Shown: positions 18,201-26,734, counted from the stretch's first letter. The stretch is DNA of 64,000 nucleotides from Paenibacillus sp. XY044 (GCF_002257645.1 NZ_NQMO01000009.1:62001-126000), one strand, 5' to 3'. Numbers and translations: made by a program. Notes: generated by a model from the sequence alone, not told the origin.

Positions 18201-18422
18201 ATAAGAAAAACGTATATCGACGTACCTTCAAAGAAGACAGACCGCTTTTAAAGGTAATTTTTCTTGCAATATCAGGAAGCAATGGCTCTGGAGCTTATAC
18301 TTTCTGATATTATAAGAAAAACGTCTATCGACGTACCTTCAAAGAAGACAGACCGCTTTTAAAGGTAATTTTTCTTGCAATATCAGGAAGCAATGGCTCT
18401 GGAGCTTATACTTTCTGATATT
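18201..18422. repeat. perfectly abutting 111-bp tandem duplication with internal hairpins
   Basis: Copy 1 is 18201-18311 and copy 2 is 18312-18422, differing at one base (A at 18214, C at 18325). Each unit holds two inverted pairs. The first combines AGAAAAA...TTTTTCT with nested TACCTT...AAGGTA; the second is AATATCAG...CTGATATT. No reading frame of note crosses it. It fills the gap between two minus-strand genes, just after a terminator. Origin unknown: it could be a palindromic mobile repeat (REP/MITE-like) or a duplicated structured RNA. Confidence 0.9.
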
Positions 18423-18423
18423 A

Positions 18424-18452
18424 TAAAAAAACCGCTCTAAGAGCGGGTTTGA
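18424..18452 (-). terminator. rho-independent terminator of the alpha/beta hydrolase gene
   Basis: On the minus strand a CCGCTC TTA GAGCGG stem is followed by seven T's, 14 bp past the stop codon at 18466. Confidence 0.85.
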
Positions 18453-18465
18453 ACGAAATACCGAT

Positions 18466-19119
18466 CTAAAATGCTTCGACTTCCTTCATCACTTGTTTTA
18501 ACACATCCAGCGACGGAAAGAGATCGGTCTCGTATTCCAGACCGTGATTCACGCCGGGGATCAAGCGCAGCGTCAGTTTCGGATTCTCCCGCAGCTGCTG
18601 GAATCTTTCCTCGATATAGCAGCTGTCATTGTCGCCAATGAAGCACAGGCCTCTTTGCTTGCTGCGCATCATCGCGTTCCAGACGAAGTCTCTTCCCAGC
18701 AGGGGCGTGAACCAGATGACCTTGGCATTTCGGAACAACTCACGCTGCACCTCAAACCCAAGCGCAATCGTTCCAATCGACTTGCCGATCAGAGCGTAGT
18801 CGTCGTAGGATGCGTTCTGCAGTGCATGGTCGATCACGGCCCCGACATCGGTGCGGATCGCTTCAGCGATCTCTTCAAAGCCGAACTCCCGGTAGAACGG
18901 ATCGTTATACTGATAGTTCACCTGAAGCACGTCATAGTTTTGGTTCAGATAAATACCCGTGGAGTAATACAGCAGCGGTGCCTGGGCGGTGTAGCCCTGC
19001 CCTGGAAAAATGATGGCCAAGCCTTTGGCTTTACTTTCTGTTTTGGACAATACGGTATAAGATATTTTCCTGTCTTTATAGCCTTGCACGTAATCTCCAT
19101 GGATATTCATCCAATCCAT
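18466..19119 (-). CDS. alpha/beta-hydrolase family protein
   Basis: A 217-residue cytoplasmic protein. It has the oxyanion strand AIIFPGQGYTAQAPLLYYS, the nucleophile elbow LIGKSIGTIALG (Ser in GKSIG), GLCFIGDNDSCYIEE with a likely catalytic acid, and a C-terminal GVNHGLEYE with the His. This is a complete Ser-Asp-His arrangement, but the substrate cannot be told. ATG 19119 is chosen because GAAAGGGTG directly precedes it and because longer readings would run into the upstream TetR gene. It lies 46 bp after tetR and is probably co-transcribed with it. Confidence 0.82.
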   Translation of the reverse strand: MDWMNIHGDYVQGYKDRKISYTVLSKTESKAKGLAIIFPGQGYTAQAPLLYYSTGIYLNQNYDVLQVNYQYNDPFYREFGFEEIAEAIRTDVGAVIDHALQNASYDDYALIGKSIGTIALGFEVQRELFRNAKVIWFTPLLGRDFVWNAMMRSKQRGLCFIGDNDSCYIEERFQQLRENPKLTLRLIPGVNHGLEYETDLFPSLDVLKQVMKEVEAF

Positions 19120-19165
19120 CACCCTTTCGGACCTATAAAATGGGGTTTTTCCCTTTGACCCGTGA

Positions 19166-19750
19166 TCAGCGATTTTCCTGAGTTGCGGTTCCGCCCGCCA
19201 ACCGTCCGACCGCACTCTTAATGGCCTCCCGCAGCTCATCGGTTTTACCTGCGCTGGCCGGATCGATCGATGGACCAAACGGGTTGGTCGGCATCCAGGC
19301 CGTTGCCAGAACCATGATGCTGGTCAGAAGAAAAGCCGGGGAAAAATCTGTTCCGATGTGCCCGGCCGCCTGTGCTTTCGCCAGCTCTGCAATTTTTCGG
19401 TTATGAGCTTCTTTCCTCTGATCCAGGTGTCCTGTCTTCTGCTCCAGCGAGAACCATGTCATCAGCCGCATTAGATCGGGATTGGCCATCATAAAATCAA
19501 AAACCTGCGCGGCATACCCCGGAAGATCTTCCGGCGTAAAGTCGAACTCCTCGTACACTCTCGTCAGATGCATTTCCAGCACGGTCAAGAAAAGCTGCTC
19601 TTTATTTTCAAAATAAATATAGATCATATTCTTGTTGCACTTCGCCATCTTGGCGATCCGGTCCACCCGGGCTCCGGCAATGCCGTAGGCGGAAAACTCG
19701 GCCATGGCCGCCTCCAATATTTTTTCTTTCGTAGCTTCGGCGTTACGCAT
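19166..19750 (-). CDS. TetR-family repressor
   Basis: A 194-residue repressor. The N-terminal helix-turn-helix domain (MAEFSAYGIAGARVDRIAKMAKCNKNMIYIYFENKEQLF, residues 15-53) is followed by an all-helical ligand domain. It is divergent from the SDR gene at 19899. The gap contains GGTTAGTT/AACTAACC inverted repeats that overlap the SDR promoter and are the obvious operator. It likely represses the SDR, itself and the hydrolase until a ligand appears. Confidence 0.9.
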   Translation of the reverse strand: MRNAEATKEKILEAAMAEFSAYGIAGARVDRIAKMAKCNKNMIYIYFENKEQLFLTVLEMHLTRVYEEFDFTPEDLPGYAAQVFDFMMANPDLMRLMTWFSLEQKTGHLDQRKEAHNRKIAELAKAQAAGHIGTDFSPAFLLTSIMVLATAWMPTNPFGPSIDPASAGKTDELREAIKSAVGRLAGGTATQENR

Positions 19751-19806
19751 AGAGGTTCCTCCCGTGTTTTTGCATAGGATTTACTATATCACGATTTTCA
19801 AGCCAT

Positions 19807-19835
19807 TGACAAACCGGTTAGTTAGTTATATATTA
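19807..19835 (+). promoter_or_regulatory. sigma-A promoter of the SDR gene
   Basis: A perfect -35 TTGACA (19807-19812) and TATATT -10 (19830-19835) are separated by exactly 17 bp, about 60 bp upstream of the SDR start. Confidence 0.8.
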
Positions 19836-19856
19836 TGAACTAACCAGTTAGTTAGT
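19817..19856. promoter_or_regulatory. TetR operator region
   Basis: GGTTAGTTAGTT (19817-19828) faces AACTAACC (19839-19846), which is followed by AGTTAGTTAG. The GTTAGTT heptamer and its complement occur several times. The array covers the promoter spacer, the -10 and the start point, the expected place for a repressor. Confidence 0.7.
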
Positions 19857-19898
19857 AAACCTGTTGGCTGGTACATTCATTGAAAGAAGGTCATCCGA

Positions 19899-20669
19899 AT
19901 GACATTACAATCCACTGATAGAAAAATTGCCCTAGTGACCGGCGGAAGCCGTGGCTTGGGCCGCAATACGATTCTCCATCTTGCCGAGCGCGGCGTCGAT
20001 TCGATCTTTACCTATAACACCAATGAAGCCGAAGCGCAGCAAGTCGTCCAGCTCGTTCGGGAGTTAGGGCGCGAGGCCGTCGCCCTGCAGCTGAACACAG
20101 GAGACGCCTCTTCCTTTGACGACTTCGCCCAGAGCCTCCGCCAAGTCTTGGAACAGCTTGGGGCCGAACGTTTCGATTACCTGGTTAACAATGCCGGAAT
20201 CTCGCATCATAACTCCATCGAGCAGACGACTGAAGAAGAGCTGGATCAGTTGTACAACGTCCACTTCAAGGGTGTCTTTTTCCTGACGCAAAAACTCCTC
20301 CCTCTCATCAACGATGGCGGGCGGATCGTCAATATATCCTCGGGGCTGACGCGCATGAGCATCCCGGGAAGCGCGGCGTATGCATCGATAAAAGGTGCGG
20401 TCGAGGTACTTACCCGGTATTTGGCCAAGGAGCTGGGCGAGCGCCGCATCGCCGTCAATACGGTGGCACCCGGGGCGATCGCGACCGACTTCAGCGGCGG
20501 CATGGTGCGCGACAACGCCGAGCTGAATCAGCAGATCGCCGGCATGACGGCGCTTGGACGCGCCGGGCTTCCGGATGACGTCGGGCCGATGATTGCTTCC
20601 CTCCTCTCCGAAGACAACCGCTGGGTAAACGCGCAGCGGATCGAGGTTTCGGGTGGCATGTTAATCTGA
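19899..20669 (+). CDS. short-chain dehydrogenase/reductase (FabG-like)
   Basis: A 256-residue NAD(P)-dependent oxidoreductase. The cofactor motif is TGGSRGLG near residues 15-22, then NNAGIS, the active-site Ser in IVNISSGL, and YASIKGA (Tyr-x-x-x-Lys). The C-terminus has the FabG-like VNAQRIEVSGG. AAGG precedes the ATG. It is controlled by the divergent TetR repressor. The substrate is not evident; quinone/aldehyde stress or a small-molecule carbonyl are possibilities for TetR-SDR pairs. Confidence 0.9.
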   Translation: MTLQSTDRKIALVTGGSRGLGRNTILHLAERGVDSIFTYNTNEAEAQQVVQLVRELGREAVALQLNTGDASSFDDFAQSLRQVLEQLGAERFDYLVNNAGISHHNSIEQTTEEELDQLYNVHFKGVFFLTQKLLPLINDGGRIVNISSGLTRMSIPGSAAYASIKGAVEVLTRYLAKELGERRIAVNTVAPGAIATDFSGGMVRDNAELNQQIAGMTALGRAGLPDDVGPMIASLLSEDNRWVNAQRIEVSGGMLI

Positions 20670-20687
20670 CGTCCCTGCCCTAAACGA

Positions 20688-20727
20688 ATAACTGCCCGTC
20701 CACATGATATGGACAGGCAGTTATTTT
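20688..20727. terminator. rho-independent terminator between convergent genes
   Basis: TAACTGCC and GGCAGTTA enclose GTCCA/TGGAC, with TTTT on the plus side. It can serve the SDR and the convergent dehydrogenase. Confidence 0.8.
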
Positions 20728-20742
20728 CATATATAAAGCTAT

Positions 20743-21837
20743 TTACAACGTGATCGCATTGCCGGTTTCCGACGATTTGTAGATCGCCTCAAGGATTTGC
20801 GTCACCACAAGCGCCTGTTCCGGCTTAACCAGCGGCTCCCGATCTTCCAGTATGGCTTCGATCCACTGCTTCGCCTCCAGTTCGCCGGCGTTCAGCGATT
20901 CCCCTTCGTAGAAGGCGATGCCGCCGCCAACGGAAGTGCTCGTTTCGACCAGCTGCCCATACCGCGTATGGTTAAACGTCACCGTGCCTTTGTTATCCCA
21001 GGCGTCGCCGAACATTTCGGCCCCGCCTTCGGTACCGCACAGGGTAACCTGAGCTTCTTTCGCATTGATCATGTTCAGCGCCCACGAGGCTTCCAGCGTA
21101 ATCGTCGCTCCATTTTCCATCTTAATGAAGCCGAAGGCCGAATCCTCCACCTTGAACTCTTCCGGATTCCATGGGCCGAACATGTTGCCGTCCATCTTAT
21201 CCTTCAGCTTATGGAACGCAGACCCGACGACGAGCTTCGGCTTGTAATTGTCCATCGTCCACAAGGCCAGATCCAAGGCATGCGTGCCGATGTCGATCAG
21301 CGGGCCGCCGCCCTGCTTTTCGACATCCATAAATACGCCCCATGTCGGGACGCCGCGTCTGCGGATGGCATGGGCCTTCGCAAAATAGACTTCGCCTAGA
21401 TCCCCTTGTTCACATGCCGCATACAGCGCTCTCGAATCCGAACGGAACCGGTTCTGGTAGCCGATCGTCAGCTTTTTGCCCGTGCGCTTCGCCGCATCCA
21501 GCATTTGCTGCGCCTCGACGGCGTTCATCGCCATCGGTTTTTCGCACATGACATGCTTGCCTGCTTCGAGCGCTGCAACCGTAATCACGGCATGCGTGCT
21601 GTTCGGGGTGAGCACATGCACTACGTCGATCGAAGGGTCCTTGAGCAGCTCCTTATAATCCGTATATACCTTGGCATCTTCTGTTCCATACTCCTTAGCC
21701 GCAAGCTCCGCACGGTCCAGCTCGATGTCGCAGAATGCCGTCATTTCCGCTTTGTGCCGCTGCTTGGCCAGCGCGGGCAAATGCTTGCCCTTGGCGATGC
21801 CGCCGCAACCGATAATGCCTATTTTCAATGTACTCAT
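20743..21837 (-). CDS. Gfo/Idh/MocA-family dehydrogenase
   Basis: A 364-residue cytoplasmic NAD(P)-dependent sugar or cyclitol dehydrogenase. It has the Rossmann motif GIIGCGGIAKGKHLPAL, the family EKPMAMN motif (catalytic Lys) at about residue 95, and the substrate-binding GGGPLIDIGTHALDLALW. GGAGGGAACC sits before ATG 21837. It is the last gene of the LacI-controlled operon, 40 bp after the isomerase. Together with the symporter this suggests import and oxidation/isomerisation of an unusual monosaccharide or deoxy/keto-sugar. Confidence 0.9.
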   Translation of the reverse strand: MSTLKIGIIGCGGIAKGKHLPALAKQRHKAEMTAFCDIELDRAELAAKEYGTEDAKVYTDYKELLKDPSIDVVHVLTPNSTHAVITVAALEAGKHVMCEKPMAMNAVEAQQMLDAAKRTGKKLTIGYQNRFRSDSRALYAACEQGDLGEVYFAKAHAIRRRGVPTWGVFMDVEKQGGGPLIDIGTHALDLALWTMDNYKPKLVVGSAFHKLKDKMDGNMFGPWNPEEFKVEDSAFGFIKMENGATITLEASWALNMINAKEAQVTLCGTEGGAEMFGDAWDNKGTVTFNHTRYGQLVETSTSVGGGIAFYEGESLNAGELEAKQWIEAILEDREPLVKPEQALVVTQILEAIYKSSETGNAITL

Positions 21838-21877
21838 GTGGTTCCCTCCCGGTTGGTTGTATTTCTGAAGCACTGCC

Positions 21878-22723
21878 TTACTGCGCCAACAGTCGCTGGA
21901 TGTTGTCGAAGCTTTCCTTGACGCTGGCCAGCTCGCCTTTCACAGTCTGATCCTGTTCTACGATGATGTATTGAACCGTTCCGAGCTCCTCCGCCTTTTT
22001 CAGAATCGACGGAATGTCCATGACGCCTGCGCCGATCTCGGTGAAATCCTCCTGGTTAGCGGCCGAGAACACGACTTCATCGGTTAGATGCCCAGATACC
22101 TTCTCCAGCAGATTCACCGGATTGGCCGACGGGGCCAGGTCCTTCTGGTGAAGAAGCCCGATCCGGCTGCCGTACTTGTCCATGAAGGCGAGCGGATCCA
22201 CGCCGCCGCGCAGCGCCCAGAACGTATCGAATTCCACCTGAACCAGCTCCGGATCGGTATGCTCCAGCAGAATGTCCATAATCGTCTGGCCGTCAAACTC
22301 CTGAAACTCGTGAAAATGGTTATGGAAGTAGAACTGGATGCCGGCTTCCTTGGACTTGCGCCCGGACGCATCGAGCCACTTGGCCAACTCTATCGCATCC
22401 TCACGGCCACGGAAAAAGGCGCACGGCATCACGATGCCTTTGCTTCCGATCTCGGCGTTATAACGGATGACCGCATCCAGGTCCAGGTTTGGATGAAAAG
22501 CCACGTGGCTTGTGACGACCTGCAGGCCCAGCTTGTCCATCATGGCCTTCAGCTCCGCCGCCGTGTAGTCGACCTCGAACGTGCCGTCTTCCCGGATGTT
22601 ATGAAACGCGAACTCGATGTTTTTATATCCGATATCCGCTATGCTTTGCAGCGTCCCGGCGAAATCTTTGGCCAGCGCTTCCCGTACCGAAAACAGCTGC
22701 AGACCGACTGGAATTTGAATCAT
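21878..22723 (-). CDS. sugar phosphate isomerase/epimerase family protein (TIM barrel)
   Basis: A 281-residue protein of the xylose isomerase-like/AP endonuclease 2 superfamily. It starts VGLQLFSVREAL. Metal-site residues are seen in KNIEFAFHNI, FYFHNHFHEF (His pair), VQVEFDTFWALRGG and LHQKDLAP, and YIIVEQDQ follows near the end. These proteins isomerise, epimerise or dehydrate keto-sugars or inositol derivatives. It lies between the GPH symporter and the dehydrogenase in one operon. Confidence 0.88.
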   Translation of the reverse strand: MIQIPVGLQLFSVREALAKDFAGTLQSIADIGYKNIEFAFHNIREDGTFEVDYTAAELKAMMDKLGLQVVTSHVAFHPNLDLDAVIRYNAEIGSKGIVMPCAFFRGREDAIELAKWLDASGRKSKEAGIQFYFHNHFHEFQEFDGQTIMDILLEHTDPELVQVEFDTFWALRGGVDPLAFMDKYGSRIGLLHQKDLAPSANPVNLLEKVSGHLTDEVVFSAANQEDFTEIGAGVMDIPSILKKAEELGTVQYIIVEQDQTVKGELASVKESFDNIQRLLAQ

Positions 22724-22746
22724 GTGAAATCACTCCTCATTAAAAT

Positions 22747-24105
22747 TTAGGCTTTAACCGACGATGCGCGCAGGTCCAAATCCTGAACAATCTGCTTATG
22801 CTCCTTGTCCAGCTTATACAGCACCAGACAACCAATTTGTAGAATGGTCAGAAGGATCGGTCCCAGGTAGAACAGGATGCGGATCATATCGGTCGCCTGC
22901 GACGTAACCGCATCGGGATGATATCCGGCGAAACCAAGCGCATAAGCGACAATGGAACCGCCGACGGCAATGCCGAACTTGGTGGCGAAGCTGTAGGCCG
23001 AATACAGCATCCCTTCGGACCGGTGACCGAATTTCCATTCGTGGTAATCCACCGTATCGGCGAGCATGGAGAAGTTGGCCGGACTGTTAATGCCGATGCC
23101 GATGTTGGCGATAAAGAAAATGACGAGATACAGGAAAGGCGGACTGCTTTCCAGCAAAAACAGCAATCCGTACAGCAGCACGGCGCCGGTCAAAGCCACG
23201 ATGCTCCCGTTCCGCTTTCCGAGTCTTCTGAGTACGAACGGGGCGAGCGCGCCTCCGGCAAAGTTGGCGACATTCGCGAGCGTTAAGTACAGCGGGATCA
23301 TTTCAGGCTGGCCCAGAACGTACTGCACGAAATACACCAGCACACCGAATACGACGCCGATCCGCAGAAACATGAAGAGGGAGTTCAAAGCGATCATCAC
23401 CCAAGGCTGATTGCCAATCATATGCTTAGCCGAGGTGACCGTGTTAAACTCTTTGGTTTTCTCGGCGCTCTCCGAGAACCGTTCCTTGCACTTGAGAAAC
23501 ACCACATAAAACATCACGACGGCGACGACCGTGAAAATGCCCATCGTAACCGGGAACCCCAAGCGGTCGTTCCCGCCGCCGATCCATTTCACCAGCGGGT
23601 TGGTGAGCGCCGATACCGCGATGGCCCCAATGGCCATCCCCATGATCCGGAAGCTGCTGAGCTGGTTTTTCTCCTCCGGATCTTTGGTCATCATCGGCAT
23701 CAGTGCGCCGTAAGGAAGGTTGACGCCGGAATACAGAATCCCAAGAATCAGGTAGGTCAAATAGGCGTAAATCAGTTTCCCGCCTTCCGACCAATCCGGC
23801 GTAATGAACGTAAGGACGCTGAAGATGGCAAACGGGATCGTCAAAAAGAGAATGAACGGCCGCGCTTTGCCGAACCGGCTGTTGGTCTTGTCGATCATGA
23901 CCCCGATCACCGGGTCGATCACCGCGTCGAGAATTCTTGTAATCAGAAACAAGGTGCCGATGGCCGTGGCGGCCAGGCCGTATACATTCGTGTAAAAATA
24001 GAGCAGATAGCTTGTCGTCATCCCCCAAACGAAATTGGATGCCAAGTCTCCAAAGCCATAACTGATTTTTTCGCTTAAGGAAAGCTTTCCCGCCGCTTGA
24101 GCCAT
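22747..24105 (-). CDS. GPH-family sugar:cation symporter (MFS)
   Basis: A 452-residue membrane protein with 12 predicted helices. It begins LSEKISYGFGDLASNFVWGMTTSYLLYFYTNVYG. The glycoside-pentoside-hexuronide signature is DPVIGVMIDKTNSRFGKARPFI near residue 60. It would import a glycoside or monosaccharide with Na+ or H+. It is the first gene of the operon, directly downstream of LacI operators. Shine-Dalgarno GGTGATGAG precedes the ATG. Confidence 0.92.
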   Translation of the reverse strand: MAQAAGKLSLSEKISYGFGDLASNFVWGMTTSYLLYFYTNVYGLAATAIGTLFLITRILDAVIDPVIGVMIDKTNSRFGKARPFILFLTIPFAIFSVLTFITPDWSEGGKLIYAYLTYLILGILYSGVNLPYGALMPMMTKDPEEKNQLSSFRIMGMAIGAIAVSALTNPLVKWIGGGNDRLGFPVTMGIFTVVAVVMFYVVFLKCKERFSESAEKTKEFNTVTSAKHMIGNQPWVMIALNSLFMFLRIGVVFGVLVYFVQYVLGQPEMIPLYLTLANVANFAGGALAPFVLRRLGKRNGSIVALTGAVLLYGLLFLLESSPPFLYLVIFFIANIGIGINSPANFSMLADTVDYHEWKFGHRSEGMLYSAYSFATKFGIAVGGSIVAYALGFAGYHPDAVTSQATDMIRILFYLGPILLTILQIGCLVLYKLDKEHKQIVQDLDLRASSVKA

Positions 24106-24216
24106 GTCTCATCACCACTTTTTGTGTTTTACAATGCGGTTTCTCGGTTTCCTATCCTGATGAACATGCTTGCTTCTCTTCCCCCGTTTGAATCCGGAAA
24201 ATGATCTTTCCTCCGG

Positions 24217-24238
24217 AAAAATGTAATGCGTTACATTT
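24217..24238. promoter_or_regulatory. LacI-type operator 1
   Basis: A near-perfect palindrome: arms AAAATGTAA and TTACATTTT flank TGCG. It lies about 112 bp upstream of the symporter gene and matches the second site in inverted orientation. Confidence 0.8.
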
Positions 24239-24316
24239 TAAGGCATGAAAAAGAAATATTGGTCTTGCAGGTTGGTTTTGCTAAGCGGTACCCTTGATTC
24301 GCGCGAATCCGGACTA

Positions 24317-24338
24317 GAAATGTAACGCATTACATTTC
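24317..24338. promoter_or_regulatory. LacI-type operator 2
   Basis: A palindrome with arms GAAATGTAA and TTACATTTC around CGCA. It is exactly 100 bp from the first operator centre to centre. The pair would permit DNA looping by a tetrameric or paired repressor. Confidence 0.8.
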
Positions 24339-24431
24339 AGCGGTTTAAAAAAACGGCTTGCTTGGTAACCGTTTCTTTAAGCGATATTGTAAGCGATTTC
24401 TAAGAGGAGCGCAACCCCCATTTTTCACCTG

Positions 24432-25433
24432 TTAGCTGGATTGCATAGCCGTCGACTCCCGAATGACGATTTCATGGGGCAGCAGGATCGTCTTGTTCTC
24501 GTCCGCTTCTCCGCGCAGGCTTTGAAGCAGCGCTTCCATGGCGGCACGGCCGAGATCATATTTAGGCTGTCTTACCGTCGTAATCGGCGGACGGCTCATC
24601 AGCGCTTCCACTGTATCGTCAAATCCGACGACAGCGACATCACCCGGCACCGATTTGCCCATCGATATGGCCCCGTTGACGCAGCCGATGGCTGTGGCGT
24701 CGCTGGAGCAGAAAATGGCGGTCGGATGCTCTGCGGTTTGGAGCCATTCGACGGCAAGATCAAACCCGTTTTGGTATTCGTAGTCACTCTCCCTGATCCA
24801 CTCCTGGCGCACCGTGATCCCTGCCGTTTCCAGCGCTCGCCGGTACCCCTGCTCCCGGGCGGCGGAAGAGCTCTTGGCGCTTCCCCCTTTAACCATGGCA
24901 ATTCTTCGATGACCCAGGGACAAGAGATGCGCTACCGCATCATAGGCTGCCTGCTCATTGTCGACCGAAACGCTGTAAGCGTTCTGCACCTGCTCGTACT
25001 CCGAGCACTGCACGATGCTGTAATCTTTGGCCAGCTGGTCCAACTCTTCGGCGCTTAAGGTGGAAGCCACGACGATGACGCCGTCGACGATTTTCTTCTT
25101 GAGCATTTGCAGCAGTTCCTCTTCCTTGTCATGGTTATCCTCGGAGGCGCAAACCAGCACCTGATATCCGTTCTGCTGAGCTATATCTTGTATGCCCTTA
25201 TACACATCCGCCATGATTGGAAAGACAAGGCTCGGAGTCAGCACCATAACGCGGCGCGTTTCCGCTCTTCTTAGTTCCCTGCCGAGGGAATTGGGCTCAT
25301 AATCCAACGCTTTGATCGTTTCCATCACTTTTTTGCGCGTCGATTCCTTGACAAGGGGGCTGTTGTTCAGCACTCTGGACACGGTCGCTACGGACACGCC
25401 GGCCGTCTTGGCCACGAACTGTATTGGTCTCAT
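24432..25433 (-). CDS. LacI-family transcriptional regulator
   Basis: A 333-residue regulator. The N-terminal DNA-binding motif is FVAKTAGVSVATVSRVLNN (residues 5-23) with a hinge helix at NSLGREL. A periplasmic-binding-like effector domain follows (LVFPIMADVYKGIQDIAQQNGY, AVAHLLSLGHRRIAMV, GDVAVVGFDD). Start ATG 25433 is set by the domain boundary and AAAGGAG 11 nt upstream; the frame remains open upstream without a site. It lies upstream of, and co-directional with, the symporter-isomerase-dehydrogenase operon and most likely binds the two palindromes in between. Confidence 0.92.
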   Translation of the reverse strand: MRPIQFVAKTAGVSVATVSRVLNNSPLVKESTRKKVMETIKALDYEPNSLGRELRRAETRRVMVLTPSLVFPIMADVYKGIQDIAQQNGYQVLVCASEDNHDKEEELLQMLKKKIVDGVIVVASTLSAEELDQLAKDYSIVQCSEYEQVQNAYSVSVDNEQAAYDAVAHLLSLGHRRIAMVKGGSAKSSSAAREQGYRRALETAGITVRQEWIRESDYEYQNGFDLAVEWLQTAEHPTAIFCSSDATAIGCVNGAISMGKSVPGDVAVVGFDDTVEALMSRPPITTVRQPKYDLGRAAMEALLQSLRGEADENKTILLPHEIVIRESTAMQSS

Positions 25434-25628
25434 AAAATAGGCCGCTCCTTTACTCCGTACAATGAGTTTAACTTTTATTCTATCATAGACTCCAAGGCCG
25501 ATTCCAATTTCTTGGATGGCTGAAGGCTCCATATTTTCATAGAGAACGCTGCCCTTGGCATGCCCTTCAGCAGCAAGTCGACGCCGAAATCCAACAGCCC
25601 GCATGAGCCCATCTGGCAGAATCAGCCT

Positions 25629-25656
25629 TTTTCAATGCTGCCATGCCATGTATAAT
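25629..25656 (+). promoter_or_regulatory. candidate promoter of the BASS transporter gene
   Basis: A consensus -10 TATAAT (25651-25656) has a weak TTTTCA -35 16 bp upstream. It is 33 bp from the gene start. The rest of the 255-bp gap after lacI shows nothing else. Confidence 0.5.
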
Positions 25657-25689
25657 GTATAAATACGAAAATATAAGGACGGACTGCTT

Positions 25690-26673
25690 ATGCTGCAATC
25701 GCTGAATGCCCGACTCAACCGAATCATGCCTTTGATTACGCCGGTTAGTATCGTCATCGGCGTATTATGCGGAGGACTGCTTTCTCCGTATACGTTCATG
25801 TCTCCTTGGCTGTTTGCTTTCATGACGTTTGCCGGGAGCATCAGCTTGAGCTTTAAGGATTTTCTCAGCGTCATGAAAAGGCCGCTGCCGCTCGTGGCCT
25901 GCCTGCTGATTTTGCATGTCATCATGCCGCTGGTCGCCCTCGGCACGGGCAAGATTCTATTCCCGCTCGATGCTTATACGATAACCGGGTTTGTGCTTGC
26001 CGCTGCCATCCCGACGGGAGTCAGCAGCTTCGTTTGGGTAAGCCTGTACCGGGGCCACATCGCGCTGACCTTATCCATCATCCTGGTCGACACGCTGATT
26101 GCCCCTTTTGCCGTTCCGGGCATTCTGTCGCTGCTGATCGGAACGAGCGTTCATATGGACATCCTGCCGATGATCAGCAGCCTGTTCGGCATGATCGTGG
26201 TCCCTTCCCTGCTCGGCATGGCCTTGAACGAATGGAGCAAAGGCGCCGTCGTTCCGGTCTGGGGACCGCGCCTCAACCCGTTCTCCAAACTGGCCATGGC
26301 ACTGGTCATCATGATCAACGGCTCCGTTGTCGCTCCCTACCTGTCCGACATCAGCCCCCGGCTGGTCGGCATGGCCGCGGTCATTGTCTTTTTGGCCGCG
26401 GCCGGGTACCTGCTGAGCTTCGCGATCTCCGCCCTGATGGGCTGGAGCGAGCCGGAGCAGGTCGCCCTCGTCTTCAACGGCGGGATGCGCAACATCAGCG
26501 CAGGCGCCGTCCTGGCCGTCGCCTATTTCCCCGCGCCCGTCGCCGTTCCTGTCGTTCTCGGCATGGTCTTCCAGCAAATGATGGCATCTCTGGTCGGCCT
26601 ATTGCTCGGCCGGCGCACGCAGCTGCGAATACGGCGGGAGGAGTCGGGGAAAACACAAACCCGTGCCCTGTAA
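25690..26673 (+). CDS. bile acid:sodium symporter (BASS) family transporter
   Basis: A 327-residue membrane protein with about ten predicted helices and no signal peptide. The family motifs GFVLAAAIPTGVSSFVWVSLYRG and LVFNGGMRNISAGAVLAV are the two crossover regions that hold sodium. Bacterial BASS proteins move organic acids such as pantoate, 2-keto acids or bile acids; the substrate cannot be inferred here. AAGGA lies before the ATG. It stands alone between two convergent or divergent neighbours and ends with a terminator. Confidence 0.88.
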   Translation: MLQSLNARLNRIMPLITPVSIVIGVLCGGLLSPYTFMSPWLFAFMTFAGSISLSFKDFLSVMKRPLPLVACLLILHVIMPLVALGTGKILFPLDAYTITGFVLAAAIPTGVSSFVWVSLYRGHIALTLSIILVDTLIAPFAVPGILSLLIGTSVHMDILPMISSLFGMIVVPSLLGMALNEWSKGAVVPVWGPRLNPFSKLAMALVIMINGSVVAPYLSDISPRLVGMAAVIVFLAAAGYLLSFAISALMGWSEPEQVALVFNGGMRNISAGAVLAVAYFPAPVAVPVVLGMVFQQMMASLVGLLLGRRTQLRIRREESGKTQTRAL

Positions 26674-26697
26674 ACATCCTAGCGGAGAAACACAACT

Positions 26698-26734
26698 GTC
26701 CTGTGCAGTCATTCGACTGTACGGGACTTTTTCG
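26698..26734 (+). terminator. rho-independent terminator of the BASS gene
   Basis: A 13-bp stem, GTCCTGTGCAGTC / GACTGTACGGGAC (two G-U pairs) with loop ATTC, is followed by TTTTTCG. Confidence 0.85.

Noticed and set aside
18201..18422. CRISPR array
   Set aside because: Two contiguous copies of a 111-bp unit without spacers, and no cas genes.
24361..24420. Direct TAAGCGAT repeats and an AAACGGTTACC cre-like sequence near the LacI operators
   Set aside because: Three or more mismatches to cre, and the repeat is short; not separable from chance in an AT-rich gap.
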